From the NCBI GenBank assembly GCA_049965615.1, contig JBMFWD010000011.1, positions 5,655 to 69,654 of the forward strand: DNA of 64,000 nt, in the 5' to 3' direction. Both the position numbers and the translations under genes were made by a program. Of this stretch, positions 8,559 through 16,597 are shown piece by piece. How positions within the stretch are numbered: position 1 is the first letter of the stretch; each line of letters opens with the position of its first letter. The notes under the pieces were generated by a model that did not search any database, had not been told where the DNA came from, and saw only the letters and a program-made list of their open reading frames with translations. The stretch comes from Acidobacterium sp049965615. Its GTDB lineage: Bacteria > Acidobacteriota > Terriglobia > Terriglobales > Acidobacteriaceae.

Positions 8559-8582
8559 ATGAGTTCGAAAGTTGAAAATGGG

Positions 8583-8614
8583 AACGGCGCGAGTGATCGC
8601 GCCGTTCTTGTTTT
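8583..8614 (+). terminator. Rho-independent terminator after moeZ
   Basis: A 10-bp perfect stem, AACGGCGCGA (8583-8592) and TCGCGCCGTT (8597-8606), with a GTGA loop, followed by CTTGTTTT. It closes the cysM-mec-cysO-moeZ unit. Confidence 0.85.
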
Positions 8615-8812
8615 CTGTGAGGAATCTTCTCCAGGGGAAATCCGTACGGGTGGAGATCCATATGGACTTTTCGATACGATGCAGAAAACGCAGATTTCTC
8701 CAGTTCGCGCCTTCGGCGCTACGGTCGAAATGACCCCTCCTTTGGGCCTGGTCGCATTTGAGGGATCTGTTGCGGGGAAAGATACCTGACACTATTGGAG
8801 CGCCGGCAGAAC
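8615..8812. other. Non-coding stretch between moeZ terminator and RSH gene
   Basis: With the repeat and terminator just before it, this completes a 309-base gap between genes. No convincing ORF or RNA is seen. The segment around 8692-8741 (GCAGATTTCTCC ... TACGGTCGAAATGACC) resembles degenerate intergenic repeat DNA, but it has no second copy in this window. Confidence 0.4.
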
Positions 8813-11047
8813 TTACGGCCGCTGGGAGCGTTTTACGTCGCGGACGCCGGGGAGGCGGCGGAGGCCCTGCACCAAGCGGTTGAGGTGGGCCACGTCTTCG
8901 GCTTCGACGACGAATTCCACAACCGCGTCGCCGTTCTGATCCTGGCGTGAGTCCACCGTGCGAATGTTGGTGTTGTCGTCGCTGATGATGGCCGTCATCT
9001 CCTTCAGCATGCCGGCGCGATCGTCGCAGTAGACGGTAAGGCGCACAGGGTAGGTGTTCTGGCGGCCGGTCTTTTGCTCGACGGCGTGAGCCCACTCGAC
9101 GGCGATGCGGCGGTCGGCCTCATAGAGCAGGTTCTGCACGTTGGGGCAGTTGCGGGCATGGACGGCGACGCCTTTGCCGCGGGTGACGTAGCCGACGATT
9201 TCGTCGCCGCGAATCGGGTTGCAGCAGCGGGCGCGGTAGACGAGCAGTTCGTTCTGGCCCTCGACCTGGAGCGAGTCCCCGGCGGAGGCGCGGAGTGCAG
9301 CCTCCTGCGCGCTGGGCTTGACGGCGGGTGTATCGGCCTCGGCCGGCTGCTGATGGATGAGCGAAGGCGCAAGGCGGTGCAACACCTGGCGGGCCGAGTA
9401 CTTGCCGAAGCCAATGGCGGCGAAGAGATCGTTGGGGGTGGCGACGCTGTATTCATTGGCGACGCGGGAGTAGTCGGAGTCGTCAAACTTACCGAGGGAG
9501 ACTTTGTACTTGCGGGCTTCGCGATCGAGCAGCTTGTGGCCGATGTCAATGGCGCGCTCGCGCTGGTGTTCATTGAGCCAGTGCTTGATCTTGTTGCGGG
9601 CGCGCGAGCTTTTGACGAAGTTGAGCCAGTCGCGGCTGGGCGTGTGGCCGGTCTGGGTGATGACCTCGACGATGTCTCCGTTGCGGAGCTTCGAGCGGAG
9701 CGGCACGATGCGGCCGTTGACGCGAGCGCCGGTGCAGGAGTGGCCGACCTCGGTGTGGATGGCGTAGGCGAAGTCGAGCGGGCTGGCGTCCTTGGGGAGC
9801 ACGACGACCTTGCCCCTGGGGGTGAAGGTATAAACCTCTTCGGGGTAGAGATCGATCTTGAGCGTGGAGAGGAAGTCGCTCGAATCCTTCATTTCGCGCT
9901 GCCACTCGACGAGCTGACGGACCCATGCAAGCCGCTGCTCGTCGCGGGGATTCACTGCTCCGCCGGATTTGTACTTCCAATGCGCGGCAATGCCTTCTTC
10001 GGCGACGCGGTGCATTTCCTCGGTGCGGATCTGGACCTCGAACTGGTGGCCGCCCTCGCCCATGACGGTGGTGTGGAGAGATTGGTACATGTTGGGCCGG
10101 GGCATGGCGATGAAGTCCTTGATGCGCCCGGGCACAGGCCGCCAGATGGAGTGGATGAGGCCGAGGACGGCGTAGCAGTCCTGCTCACTGGTGGTGATGA
10201 CGCGGAGGGCAAGCAGGTCGTAGAGCTGGTCGAGGCGCGAGTGGGACTTTTGCAGCTTGGTGTGGATGCTGTAAAGGCGCTTGATGCGCCACTCGACACG
10301 TGCCTTGATGTTGTTTTCCGCCAGCTTGTCGGTGAGGAGCGATTCGACTCCGGCGAGGAACTGCTCGCCCTCGGAGCGGCGCTCTTCCACTTCGTCCTGC
10401 AACTGCTTGTAGGCGTGCGGATCGACGTAGCGGAAGGCGAGGTCTTCGAGTTCGCCGCGCACCTTGCCCATGCCGAGACGGTGCGCGAGCGGGGCGTAGA
10501 TGTCGAGTGTTTCCTGCGCGATGGCCTGCTGGCGGTTGGGCTGCAGGTGCTCGAGAGTGCGCATGTTGTGGAGGCGGTCGGCGAGCTTGATGACGACGAC
10601 GCGGACGTCCGTGACCATGGCGAGGAGCATTTTGCGAACGTTCTCAGCCTGGCGATCTTCTCGATTGGCGAACTGGATTTTGTCGATCTTGGTGACGCCG
10701 TCAACGATGTGGGCGACCTGCTCGCCGAACTGACTGGCAATTTCGGGGGTGGTGACGGGGGTGTCTTCGACGGCGTCGTGGAGCAGGCCGGCGGCGATGG
10801 CCGTCGCGTCGAGCTTCATCTCCGCCAGGACGAGGGCTACCTCGAGCGGGTGGAGAACAAAAGGCTCACCGGAGGCGCGGCGCTGGCCCTCGTGATGCTC
10901 AAGGCAGAAGGCCCAGGCGCGGCGAATGATATCGAGATCGTCACTGGGACGATTGGTGCGCACGGTCTCCAGAAGCGCGTCAAACTTACGCGCGAGGAGC
11001 TCGGACTCATCGGTTTGAGCCTGCGTATTCGGCTGCGCCGTCGCCAT
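8813..11047 (-). CDS. spoT: Bifunctional (p)ppGpp synthetase/hydrolase (RSH, RelA/SpoT)
   Basis: 744 residues in the standard RSH order: HD hydrolase domain (about 40-190), synthetase domain (about 230-350), TGS domain (about 390-450) and C-terminal ACT domain (about 665-740). The hydrolase site is intact (H90-D91 and E94-D95 in LLHDAVEDT). The synthetase retains YDLLALRVIT, the nucleotide loop KDFIAMPRPNMYQSLHT and EVQIRTEEMH, so both activities are expected. TGS is seen as VYTFTPRGKVVVLP. It is a monocistronic-looking minus-strand gene. A perfect TATAAT ends 5 bases before the ATG (11053-11058), suggesting a leaderless transcript. Confidence 0.95.
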   Translation of the reverse strand: MATAQPNTQAQTDESELLARKFDALLETVRTNRPSDDLDIIRRAWAFCLEHHEGQRRASGEPFVLHPLEVALVLAEMKLDATAIAAGLLHDAVEDTPVTTPEIASQFGEQVAHIVDGVTKIDKIQFANREDRQAENVRKMLLAMVTDVRVVVIKLADRLHNMRTLEHLQPNRQQAIAQETLDIYAPLAHRLGMGKVRGELEDLAFRYVDPHAYKQLQDEVEERRSEGEQFLAGVESLLTDKLAENNIKARVEWRIKRLYSIHTKLQKSHSRLDQLYDLLALRVITTSEQDCYAVLGLIHSIWRPVPGRIKDFIAMPRPNMYQSLHTTVMGEGGHQFEVQIRTEEMHRVAEEGIAAHWKYKSGGAVNPRDEQRLAWVRQLVEWQREMKDSSDFLSTLKIDLYPEEVYTFTPRGKVVVLPKDASPLDFAYAIHTEVGHSCTGARVNGRIVPLRSKLRNGDIVEVITQTGHTPSRDWLNFVKSSRARNKIKHWLNEHQRERAIDIGHKLLDREARKYKVSLGKFDDSDYSRVANEYSVATPNDLFAAIGFGKYSARQVLHRLAPSLIHQQPAEADTPAVKPSAQEAALRASAGDSLQVEGQNELLVYRARCCNPIRGDEIVGYVTRGKGVAVHARNCPNVQNLLYEADRRIAVEWAHAVEQKTGRQNTYPVRLTVYCDDRAGMLKEMTAIISDDNTNIRTVDSRQDQNGDAVVEFVVEAEDVAHLNRLVQGLRRLPGVRDVKRSQRP

Positions 11048-11052
11048 ACTTC

Positions 11053-11058
11053 ATTATA
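11053..11058 (-). promoter_or_regulatory. Candidate -10 element of RSH gene, leaderless
   Basis: On the minus strand TATAAT is followed by GAAGT and then the ATG of the RSH gene. Initiation about 6-7 bases after the hexamer would fall on or beside the start codon. No good -35 hexamer is seen at 16-18 bases (a TTGACT is present but only 11 bases upstream). Confidence 0.45.
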
Positions 11059-11148
11059 GGCGTGTTACCAGTCAAATTCTTACGGGGAAGTGAGGGCGGG
11101 GTGCGTGAGGGTGGAAGCGGTTGTTACCGCACAGCAATGCCGGGCAGG

Positions 11149-11814
11149 CTAGGAGGCCGGTTTGGCGGGCGCGGGAGGAATTTTCTTGCGGCTGAGGACG
11201 AACTGATTGTCGCGCCCCCGGCTGCCGGAGGATGCCTTGTCGATGCGCCGCCAGAAAGCGACGAAGTAGTCGACGGCGGAGATGACGGAGATGGTGACCA
11301 TCCAGTAGACGCTGGAGACGGCGATGAGCCGAACCGGCATGACGAACCAGCCGAACTGCCACTGGTACCAGGCGTGGGCGAGGATGACGGCCACGACCGA
11401 GATGATCTGCATGACGGTTTTGAGCTTGCCGAGGTCGCTGGCCTGAATGGTGAAGCCCTCGGTGGAAGCGATGGAGCGGAGGCCGTTGACGAGGAATTCG
11501 CGGCCGATGATGATGACGACGATCCAGGGCTTGACGATGCTGGGTTCGTACTCGACGAGGGTGATATAGGCGGCGGTGATGAGCAGTTTGTCGGCGAGCG
11601 GATCGAGCAGCATGCCCATGGTGGTGATCTGGCCGCGGCTGCGGGCGAGGTAGCCGTCGACTCCGTCAGAGATGGAGATGAGGATGAAAAACAGGGACGC
11701 CACCAGCTCCTGCCCGCCGTGCCATCCCAGGTGCGGGAAGAAAGGCGAGAGGATCCAGAGCAGTATCGGAACGGAGAAGATACGGCCCAGGGTGATGGAG
11801 TTGGGTAAATTCAC
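11149..11814 (-). CDS. pgsA: CDP-diacylglycerol-glycerol-3-phosphate 3-phosphatidyltransferase
   Basis: 221 residues with a GTG start at 11814 (MNLPNSITLGRI). The CDP-alcohol phosphotransferase signature D-G-x2-A-R-x8-G-x3-D-x3-D is complete: DGYLAR, then G in TTMGMLLD, then DPLAD. NLPNSITLGRI and GREFLVNGLRSIA are specific to PgsA, which makes phosphatidylglycerophosphate, the committed step to phosphatidylglycerol and cardiolipin. Four to five hydrophobic segments fit an inner-membrane enzyme. The C-terminal tail is basic and Pro/Ala-rich. Same strand as RSH, 101 bases upstream of it. Confidence 0.94.
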   Translation of the reverse strand: MNLPNSITLGRIFSVPILLWILSPFFPHLGWHGGQELVASLFFILISISDGVDGYLARSRGQITTMGMLLDPLADKLLITAAYITLVEYEPSIVKPWIVVIIIGREFLVNGLRSIASTEGFTIQASDLGKLKTVMQIISVVAVILAHAWYQWQFGWFVMPVRLIAVSSVYWMVTISVISAVDYFVAFWRRIDKASSGSRGRDNQFVLSRKKIPPAPAKPAS

Positions 11815-11908
11815 AGAACAGCCCGATCAATTCGTAATTGTGATTATGCTAACCCGAAAGGGCTGGCGCGCGTCCGTGACGTTGGTGTGATGCAAGCGGG
11901 CGCGACGG

Positions 11909-11936
11909 AAAAGGGTGGCCTGGAAGCCACCCTTTT
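11909..11936 (-). terminator. Hairpin terminator after gdhA
   Basis: An 11-bp perfect stem, AAAAGGGTGGC (11909-11919) and GCCACCCTTTT (11926-11936), with a 6-base loop. T-runs flank it on both strands; on the minus strand it follows the gdhA stop codon by about 30 bases. Confidence 0.85.
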
Positions 11937-11967
11937 CTCTTGCGGCAGAATGCTTTTTCCTGAGGGT

Positions 11968-13233
11968 TCAGGCGTAGATGCCACGCTGCTTGATCACAAA
12001 GGCGACACGGTCGATGGCCAGCATGTAGGCCGCGATGCGGTTGTTGACGCCGTGGGTCTCAGAGTAGCGGACAACTTCCTGAAAGGATTCCGCAAGGATG
12101 AGGTCGAGGCGTTCGTTGACCATTGCCTCGGGCCAGAAGTAGCCCTGACGATCCTGCACCCACTCAAAATAAGACGCGGTGACGCCGCCGGCGTTGGCGA
12201 GAATGTCAGGAATGATGAAGACCTTCTTTTCGGCCAGGATTTCATCGGCGACGGTGGTAGTGGGCCCGTTTGCGCCCTCGCAGATGATTTTTGCCTGGAC
12301 GCGATCCGCATTGCGGCTGGTGATGACGTTCTCGTGCGCCGCCGGGATGAGAATGTCGCACTCGGTGCAGAGCAGCTCGGCCGGATCGGCGGCCTCTGCG
12401 CCATGGAAGCTGAGGATGGAGCCGTTGCGGTCCTTGTAGTCGATGAGAGCCTCGATATCGATACCGTCGGCGTTGAAGAGGCCGCCGTCGTACTCGGCGA
12501 TGCCGATGATCTTGTAGCCTTTGCGCTTCATGATCTGGGCGGCGTTGGCGCCGACGTTTCCAAAGCCCTGGATGATGACGCGGCAGCCGTCCTGCTGTAT
12601 GCCGAGGTGCCGGAGCGCCTCGTCGCAGGCGACGCTGACACCGCGGCCGGTGGCCTGTCTGCGTCCGCGCGAGCCGCCCAGGGTAATCGGCTTGCCGGTG
12701 ACGACGCTGGTGACGGTCTGGCGCATGTGCATGGAGAAGGTATCCATGATCCAGGCCATCACCTGCTCGTTGGTTCCCACATCGGGCGCGGGCACGTCCT
12801 TTTCCGGACCGAGGAACTCAATCATCTCCGAGGTGTAGCGGCGGGTGAGGCGTTCGAGCTCGCCCATGGACATTTTCTTGGGGTCGCAAATGACGCCGCC
12901 CTTGGCTCCGCCGAAGGGGATGTCGACCACGGCGCACTTCCAGGTCATCCAGCTTGCCAGCGCTCGCATTTCGTCCAGCGATACGTCGGGCGCGTAGCGG
13001 ATGCCGCCCTTGGCCGGCCCGCGCGCGACAGAGTGCTGCACACGGTAGCCGGTGAACATCTCAATGCGCCCGTCGTCCATCGCGACGGGAAAGTGGACGA
13101 TGACTTCTCGTGAGGGGTAACGCAGCACGCGCCACAAACCTTCGTCGAGGTTGAGCTTGCGTGCCGCAAAGTCGAATCGAGCTTCCTGGGCTTCCCAGGG
13201 GTTAATTTCGTGCTCGAGCGTGATCGTTGCCAT
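11968..13233 (-). CDS. gdhA: Glu/Leu/Phe/Val family dehydrogenase (glutamate dehydrogenase)
   Basis: 421 residues from ATG 13233 (MATITLEHEINPW); the longer open frame upstream lacks family similarity. The enzyme interconverts glutamate and 2-oxoglutarate plus ammonia with NAD(P)H. The substrate lysines are visible in GPAKGGIRY and in WKCAVVDIPFGGAKGG, and the dinucleotide loop is VIIQGFGNVGANAAQI. PAPDVGTNEQVMAWIMD is a strong GDH signature. Length fits the hexameric 410-430 residue class. It ends at a clear hairpin terminator and is divergent from trpE. Confidence 0.93.
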   Translation of the reverse strand: MATITLEHEINPWEAQEARFDFAARKLNLDEGLWRVLRYPSREVIVHFPVAMDDGRIEMFTGYRVQHSVARGPAKGGIRYAPDVSLDEMRALASWMTWKCAVVDIPFGGAKGGVICDPKKMSMGELERLTRRYTSEMIEFLGPEKDVPAPDVGTNEQVMAWIMDTFSMHMRQTVTSVVTGKPITLGGSRGRRQATGRGVSVACDEALRHLGIQQDGCRVIIQGFGNVGANAAQIMKRKGYKIIGIAEYDGGLFNADGIDIEALIDYKDRNGSILSFHGAEAADPAELLCTECDILIPAAHENVITSRNADRVQAKIICEGANGPTTTVADEILAEKKVFIIPDILANAGGVTASYFEWVQDRQGYFWPEAMVNERLDLILAESFQEVVRYSETHGVNNRIAAYMLAIDRVAFVIKQRGIYA

Positions 13234-13539
13234 GTAATGACTCTCCGTTGTGGACCGACCATCCAGGGCGTGGGGAACCGATGTTCCTCTATCGCCCGCG
13301 GTCTGCGCTTCGGTCCGTCGCGCGCATCGCTTCCAGAGCCTGACCGGACAAAAACCGGGTGAGGGTCTGGCCAAACCTTCCGAGTATAGGCCTGCGCGAC
13401 AGGCTCGGCAAGAGTGTTGGGTGGTGTATTTCGGGATGCCTGCCGAAGATGCAGCGAGGCTCTGAAGCCGGCCGGATTGAGCGGTTGCGGCGGCGGGCGT
13501 TACCATGGGGCATACCAGCGCTTTACCCAGACGAAAACC
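13234..13539. other. Divergent intergenic region gdhA/trpE, no gene seen
   Basis: 306 bases between two divergent start codons. No tRNA, T-box or tandem-Trp leader peptide that would indicate attenuation of trpE could be found, and no clear operator palindrome. The open frames crossing it do not resemble proteins. Confidence 0.4.
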
Positions 13540-15051
13540 ATGCCATCTCAAGCCGCTTCCCTGCCCTCCCGCTCCGAATTTCTGCGCCTTGCGCGCAAGC
13601 ATACCCTGATTCCTCTGTATCGGACATTAGACGCCGATCTTGAGACGCCGGTAAGCGCATTTTTGCGCCTGGCCGCGGCTGAGCCGGAGTGTTTCCTGCT
13701 GGAGTCAGTCGAAGGCGGCGAAAAGATTGGCCGCTACACCTACATCGGCGTGCGGCCTTACCGGCGGATTGTCTCGCAGGGGCGTTCCATATGGGTCACC
13801 GAAGAGGGAAAAACCCAGCAGATGGAAGGAGATATCTTCGAGGTGCTGAAGGCGGCGCTCGATGGGCACTCGCCGGCCAAGATGGCCGGGCTGCCGCCGT
13901 TTTCGGCGGGCGCGGTCGGGTACTTCAGCTATGACGTGGTCCGGCAGATTGAGAAGCTGCCGGAGCTGGCAGTGGATGAGCTGTGCATGCCCGACGCCTG
14001 CCTGATGTTCTTTGACGAAGTGCTGGCCTTTGACCACGTTCGCAAGGAAATGCTGCTGATAGTCACGGCGGACGTGAAGAAGCAGAAGCCGGAGCGGGCC
14101 TACACCGAGTCGCTGAAGCGGCTGGACCAGCTGGAGAAGCGGTTGCTGGCTCCCCTGCCAAAGCAGAAGAAAAAGACGGTCGGCGGCAAGGTGAAGATTA
14201 ACTGCCGCACGAGGAAGAAGGATTTTCTGGCGGCGGTGGAGCGGACGAAGGAATACATTGCCGCGGGGGATATCTTCCAGGCCGTGATTTCGCAGCGGTT
14301 TGACGTGGAGCCGGGCGTGGAGCCGTTCTCGATTTACCGGGCGCTGCGGGTGGTGAATCCTTCCCCGTACATGTACTTTTTGCGGAGCGTGCAGCCGGCC
14401 AATGCCAAGGGCACAAAGCTGGAGACGTCGCACATTGTGGGCTCGTCGCCGGAGCTGCTGGTGAGCGTGCAGGACGGCAAAGTGGAGTACCGGCCGATTG
14501 CGGGGACGCGTCCTCGCGGGGCCGACGAGGCAAGCGACCGCGCGATTGAGCAGGACCTGCTGGCCGATGAGAAGGAGCGCGCCGAACACGTGATGCTGGT
14601 GGACCTGGGCCGCAACGACGTGGGCCGGGTGAGCGAGTACGGCACCGTGAAACTCGGCGAGTTGATGCGTGTGGAGCGCTACTCGCACGTGATGCACCTG
14701 GTGAGCGACGTGACGGGCACGCTGAAGAAAGGCATGAATGCGGTGGATGCGCTGCGGTCCTGCTTCCCGGCCGGGACACTCAGCGGCGCGCCGAAGATTC
14801 GCGCGATGGAGATTATCGAAGAGATGGAACCGGCGCGGCGGGGGATTTACGGAGGCTGCGTGTTGTATGCGGATTTTTCCGGAAATCTGACCTCGTGCAT
14901 TGCGATTCGCACGCTGCTGATGAAGGGCCGCAAGGGGTATGTGCAGGCCGGAGGCGGCATTGTGGCGGATTCGGTTCCGGAAAAGGAATACGAAGAGAGC
15001 GTGAACAAGGCCAAGGCGGTGATGCGCGCGATTGAGCGGGCGCGGGGGTAG
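13540..15051 (+). CDS. trpE: Anthranilate synthase component I
   Basis: 503 residues from ATG 13540 (MPSQAASLPSRSEFLRLAR). TrpE converts chorismate to anthranilate using ammonia supplied by TrpG. The N-terminal regulatory part has FLLESVEGGEKIGRYTYIG, whose LLES segment forms the tryptophan feedback site. The chorismate-binding domain has AAGDIFQAVISQRF, PSPYMYFL, VGSSPELLV, PIAGTRPRG, ERAEHVMLVDLGRNDVGRV, FPAGTLSGAPKIRAMEII and the C-terminal GGGIVADS. Unusually, trpG is not adjacent: it follows 1.55 kb later, beyond a minus-strand parD-parE-dpnI insert. Confidence 0.95.
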   Translation: MPSQAASLPSRSEFLRLARKHTLIPLYRTLDADLETPVSAFLRLAAAEPECFLLESVEGGEKIGRYTYIGVRPYRRIVSQGRSIWVTEEGKTQQMEGDIFEVLKAALDGHSPAKMAGLPPFSAGAVGYFSYDVVRQIEKLPELAVDELCMPDACLMFFDEVLAFDHVRKEMLLIVTADVKKQKPERAYTESLKRLDQLEKRLLAPLPKQKKKTVGGKVKINCRTRKKDFLAAVERTKEYIAAGDIFQAVISQRFDVEPGVEPFSIYRALRVVNPSPYMYFLRSVQPANAKGTKLETSHIVGSSPELLVSVQDGKVEYRPIAGTRPRGADEASDRAIEQDLLADEKERAEHVMLVDLGRNDVGRVSEYGTVKLGELMRVERYSHVMHLVSDVTGTLKKGMNAVDALRSCFPAGTLSGAPKIRAMEIIEEMEPARRGIYGGCVLYADFSGNLTSCIAIRTLLMKGRKGYVQAGGGIVADSVPEKEYEESVNKAKAVMRAIERARG

Positions 15052-15093
15052 AGTGCAACATGACTTGATTGAGTAGGTGCGAGAGAACCGGAC

Positions 15094-15879
15094 TTACAAC
15101 CAATCTTTCATGCTGTAGGCTCCTCCGCCATCGAACTGCAGATAGCCGCGATCTCTTAATATCTGCAGCTGTTGCCGAATTTTTGCTCGAACGTTGTTGT
15201 TGTTGGGAAAGCGTGCCACAAAGTTTGCTTCTTTTGCGTAGACATCGGACAGATGGAAGTGTCGCAGGCCCAGGCTGCGAACAATTTCCAACGTAAGGAT
15301 GGTCCATCCTCGCTGGCCTGCCGGCAATTCTCTCAATGACAGGAATTTTTGAAAATCTGCGCGAACGTCCTTCTTTGATCTGACGGTGCCACTCCTAACG
15401 AGGTAGACTTCCCCACCCGCCGCGATTCGATCGAGGCGGATGTTGCAGCCGACCCAGCCGGCCCTTGCAGCGGCGACGCTTAGCGGCTTGCGCTGGTCAA
15501 TCACGTCGGGTGTGAGGAACACAGAGTTAATTGCACTGAAGGAAATTACTTCCCACGATTTGCTTCGATGAAGCAGCATCAATGTGGGCGCAGATCCGTC
15601 TCGAATTCTGCCAATCATAGCGCCATAGGCCCCATCCACTAGAGACTTCGAGGGCCGATACGTAAAGCTCTTCAGTTCGTACCGATGAGCGCAAAACTCA
15701 CAAGCAAAATCGGTACATTTCGTATTTGTCGTGGATCGACGGAGAAAATCCGAGTTACACGCAATGCAGAACCCATTGTGTTCTACCCATGACTCAGAAA
15801 TGACACGTGCCCGCTGTGCGCTGCTTTTGTAAATTGCTGCAACAGACTGGTCACAAACCAGGTTCACAGTGATTTCCAT
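15094..15879 (-). CDS. dpnI: DpnI-type restriction endonuclease (cuts methylated GATC)
   Basis: 261 residues, near the 254 of Streptococcus DpnI, and similar along its length. The catalytic PD-(D/E)xK site reads D57-x10-E68-L-K70 and is interlaced with a zinc site (C38, C41, C60, C63), as in DpnI. The segments VDGAYGAMIGRI, TPDVIDQRKPL and ARAGWVGCNIRLD match conserved DpnI regions. The C-terminus (KIRQQLQILRDRGYLQF) is the winged-helix domain that also reads N6-methyladenine in GATC. No partner methyltransferase is present, as expected for a type IIM enzyme that attacks Dam-methylated foreign DNA. Its base composition is visibly less GC-rich than the flanking trp genes. It lies 55 bases after parE on the same strand. 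Confidence 0.9.
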   Translation of the reverse strand: MEITVNLVCDQSVAAIYKSSAQRARVISESWVEHNGFCIACNSDFLRRSTTNTKCTDFACEFCAHRYELKSFTYRPSKSLVDGAYGAMIGRIRDGSAPTLMLLHRSKSWEVISFSAINSVFLTPDVIDQRKPLSVAAARAGWVGCNIRLDRIAAGGEVYLVRSGTVRSKKDVRADFQKFLSLRELPAGQRGWTILTLEIVRSLGLRHFHLSDVYAKEANFVARFPNNNNVRAKIRQQLQILRDRGYLQFDGGGAYSMKDWL

Positions 15880-15934
15880 TCCAGTTCAGGCATTTATTCG
15901 AGAAACCCTCGGTGCAAGCATAACCAAACTACAC

Positions 15935-16210
15935 TCACCGCCGCTCGCGGGCGTGCCAGAGGCGCAGAATGGTCACGGTGTCGCTGGTGAGTTCATAGCG
16001 GACTTCATAGGGACCGACGCAGATTCGCCGCACGTGGCGAGGATTGTATTTCTCCAATCGCTCGCCCATTTGAGGAAACTGGCTGAGGCGCGTGGTTCCG
16101 GCGCGGACGCCATCGAGCACGCCTGCCGCAATGGCTGGATTATCAGACGCGATGAATTCGTAAAGCCGGGCCGCATCCCTGAGGGCCAGGCTGGTCCATT
16201 GAATCTTCAT
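15935..16210 (-). CDS. parE: RelE/ParE-family toxin
   Basis: 91 residues from ATG 16210 (MKIQWTSLALRDAARLYEFIA). The pattern ALRDAARLYEFIASDNP, FPQMGERLEKYNPRHVRRICVGPYEVRYEL and a terminal VTILRLWHARERR is the ParE/RelE superfamily layout. The start overlaps the antitoxin stop by 4 bases (ATGA), as in translationally coupled type II modules. The target (gyrase for ParE, ribosome-bound mRNA for RelE) cannot be decided by eye; the HARE-type C-terminus and the ParD-like partner favour ParE. Confidence 0.88.
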   Translation of the reverse strand: MKIQWTSLALRDAARLYEFIASDNPAIAAGVLDGVRAGTTRLSQFPQMGERLEKYNPRHVRRICVGPYEVRYELTSDTVTILRLWHARERR

Positions 16211-16500
16211 CGGGTGGGCGGCGGCAGCGGCTTGTCTGTGCCGAGGCTGCGAATCCACTTCTCCACTTCATCGTGAGGCACCCCATGACCGGCGTCGGCT
16301 TCGGCCAGCGCTTCGAGCGTCATCTGGTGGCGAAGCTCTTCTTCGTCGATCCAGGCCTGCAGCGCCTGCCTGACGATCCAGCCGCGGGGCCGCTCGAGCT
16401 GCTCGGCCAGCTGGTCCACTTTTTCGGCAAGCTCGGTGGATACATGCGCGGTGAGGACGCGGGTTTCCGGTTTGCGCTTTGCCGTGGAGTGGTTCTTCAT
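16207..16500 (-). CDS. parD: Ribbon-helix-helix antitoxin of ParD/CopG type
   Basis: 97 residues from ATG 16500 (MKNHSTAKRKPE). The RHH fold is visible as VLTAHVSTELAEKVDQLAEQL-, then PRGWIVRQALQAWIDEE. The C-terminal part contains DAGHGVPHDEVEKWIRSL, the toxin-binding segment common in ParD. It is the first gene of the minus-strand pair and probably represses its own promoter, which lies immediately upstream. Confidence 0.88.
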   Translation of the reverse strand: MKNHSTAKRKPETRVLTAHVSTELAEKVDQLAEQLERPRGWIVRQALQAWIDEEELRHQMTLEALAEADAGHGVPHDEVEKWIRSLGTDKPLPPPTR

Positions 16501-16533
16501 CACTTTGATTATATTTGATTGGAGTTGAATCAG
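16501..16533 (-). promoter_or_regulatory. parDE promoter/operator, leaderless -10
   Basis: On the minus strand a perfect TATAAT (16508-16513) is followed by CAAAGTG and then the parD ATG, so the transcript may be leaderless. On the plus strand the repeated half-sites TTTGATT (16504-16510 and 16514-16520) and TTGAATC (16525-16531) cover the element, which would suit autorepression by an RHH dimer. Confidence 0.5.
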
Positions 16534-16597
16534 GCAGAGGATTGCGGCAGCGCAAAGCATCGCTTCCCCGCTGCGGCATTACACTAAAACCAACCGT

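Noticed and set aside
9074..11059. 661-codon open frame on the plus strand across the RSH gene
   Set aside because: It is the antisense shadow of a clearly recognised RSH gene; its translation is low-complexity Gly/Val/Asp-rich and matches no family. Long shadows are common in GC-rich DNA.
13234..13539. trp attenuator or T-box leader before trpE
   Set aside because: No leader peptide with tandem Trp codons, no T-box sequence and no competing hairpins could be found.
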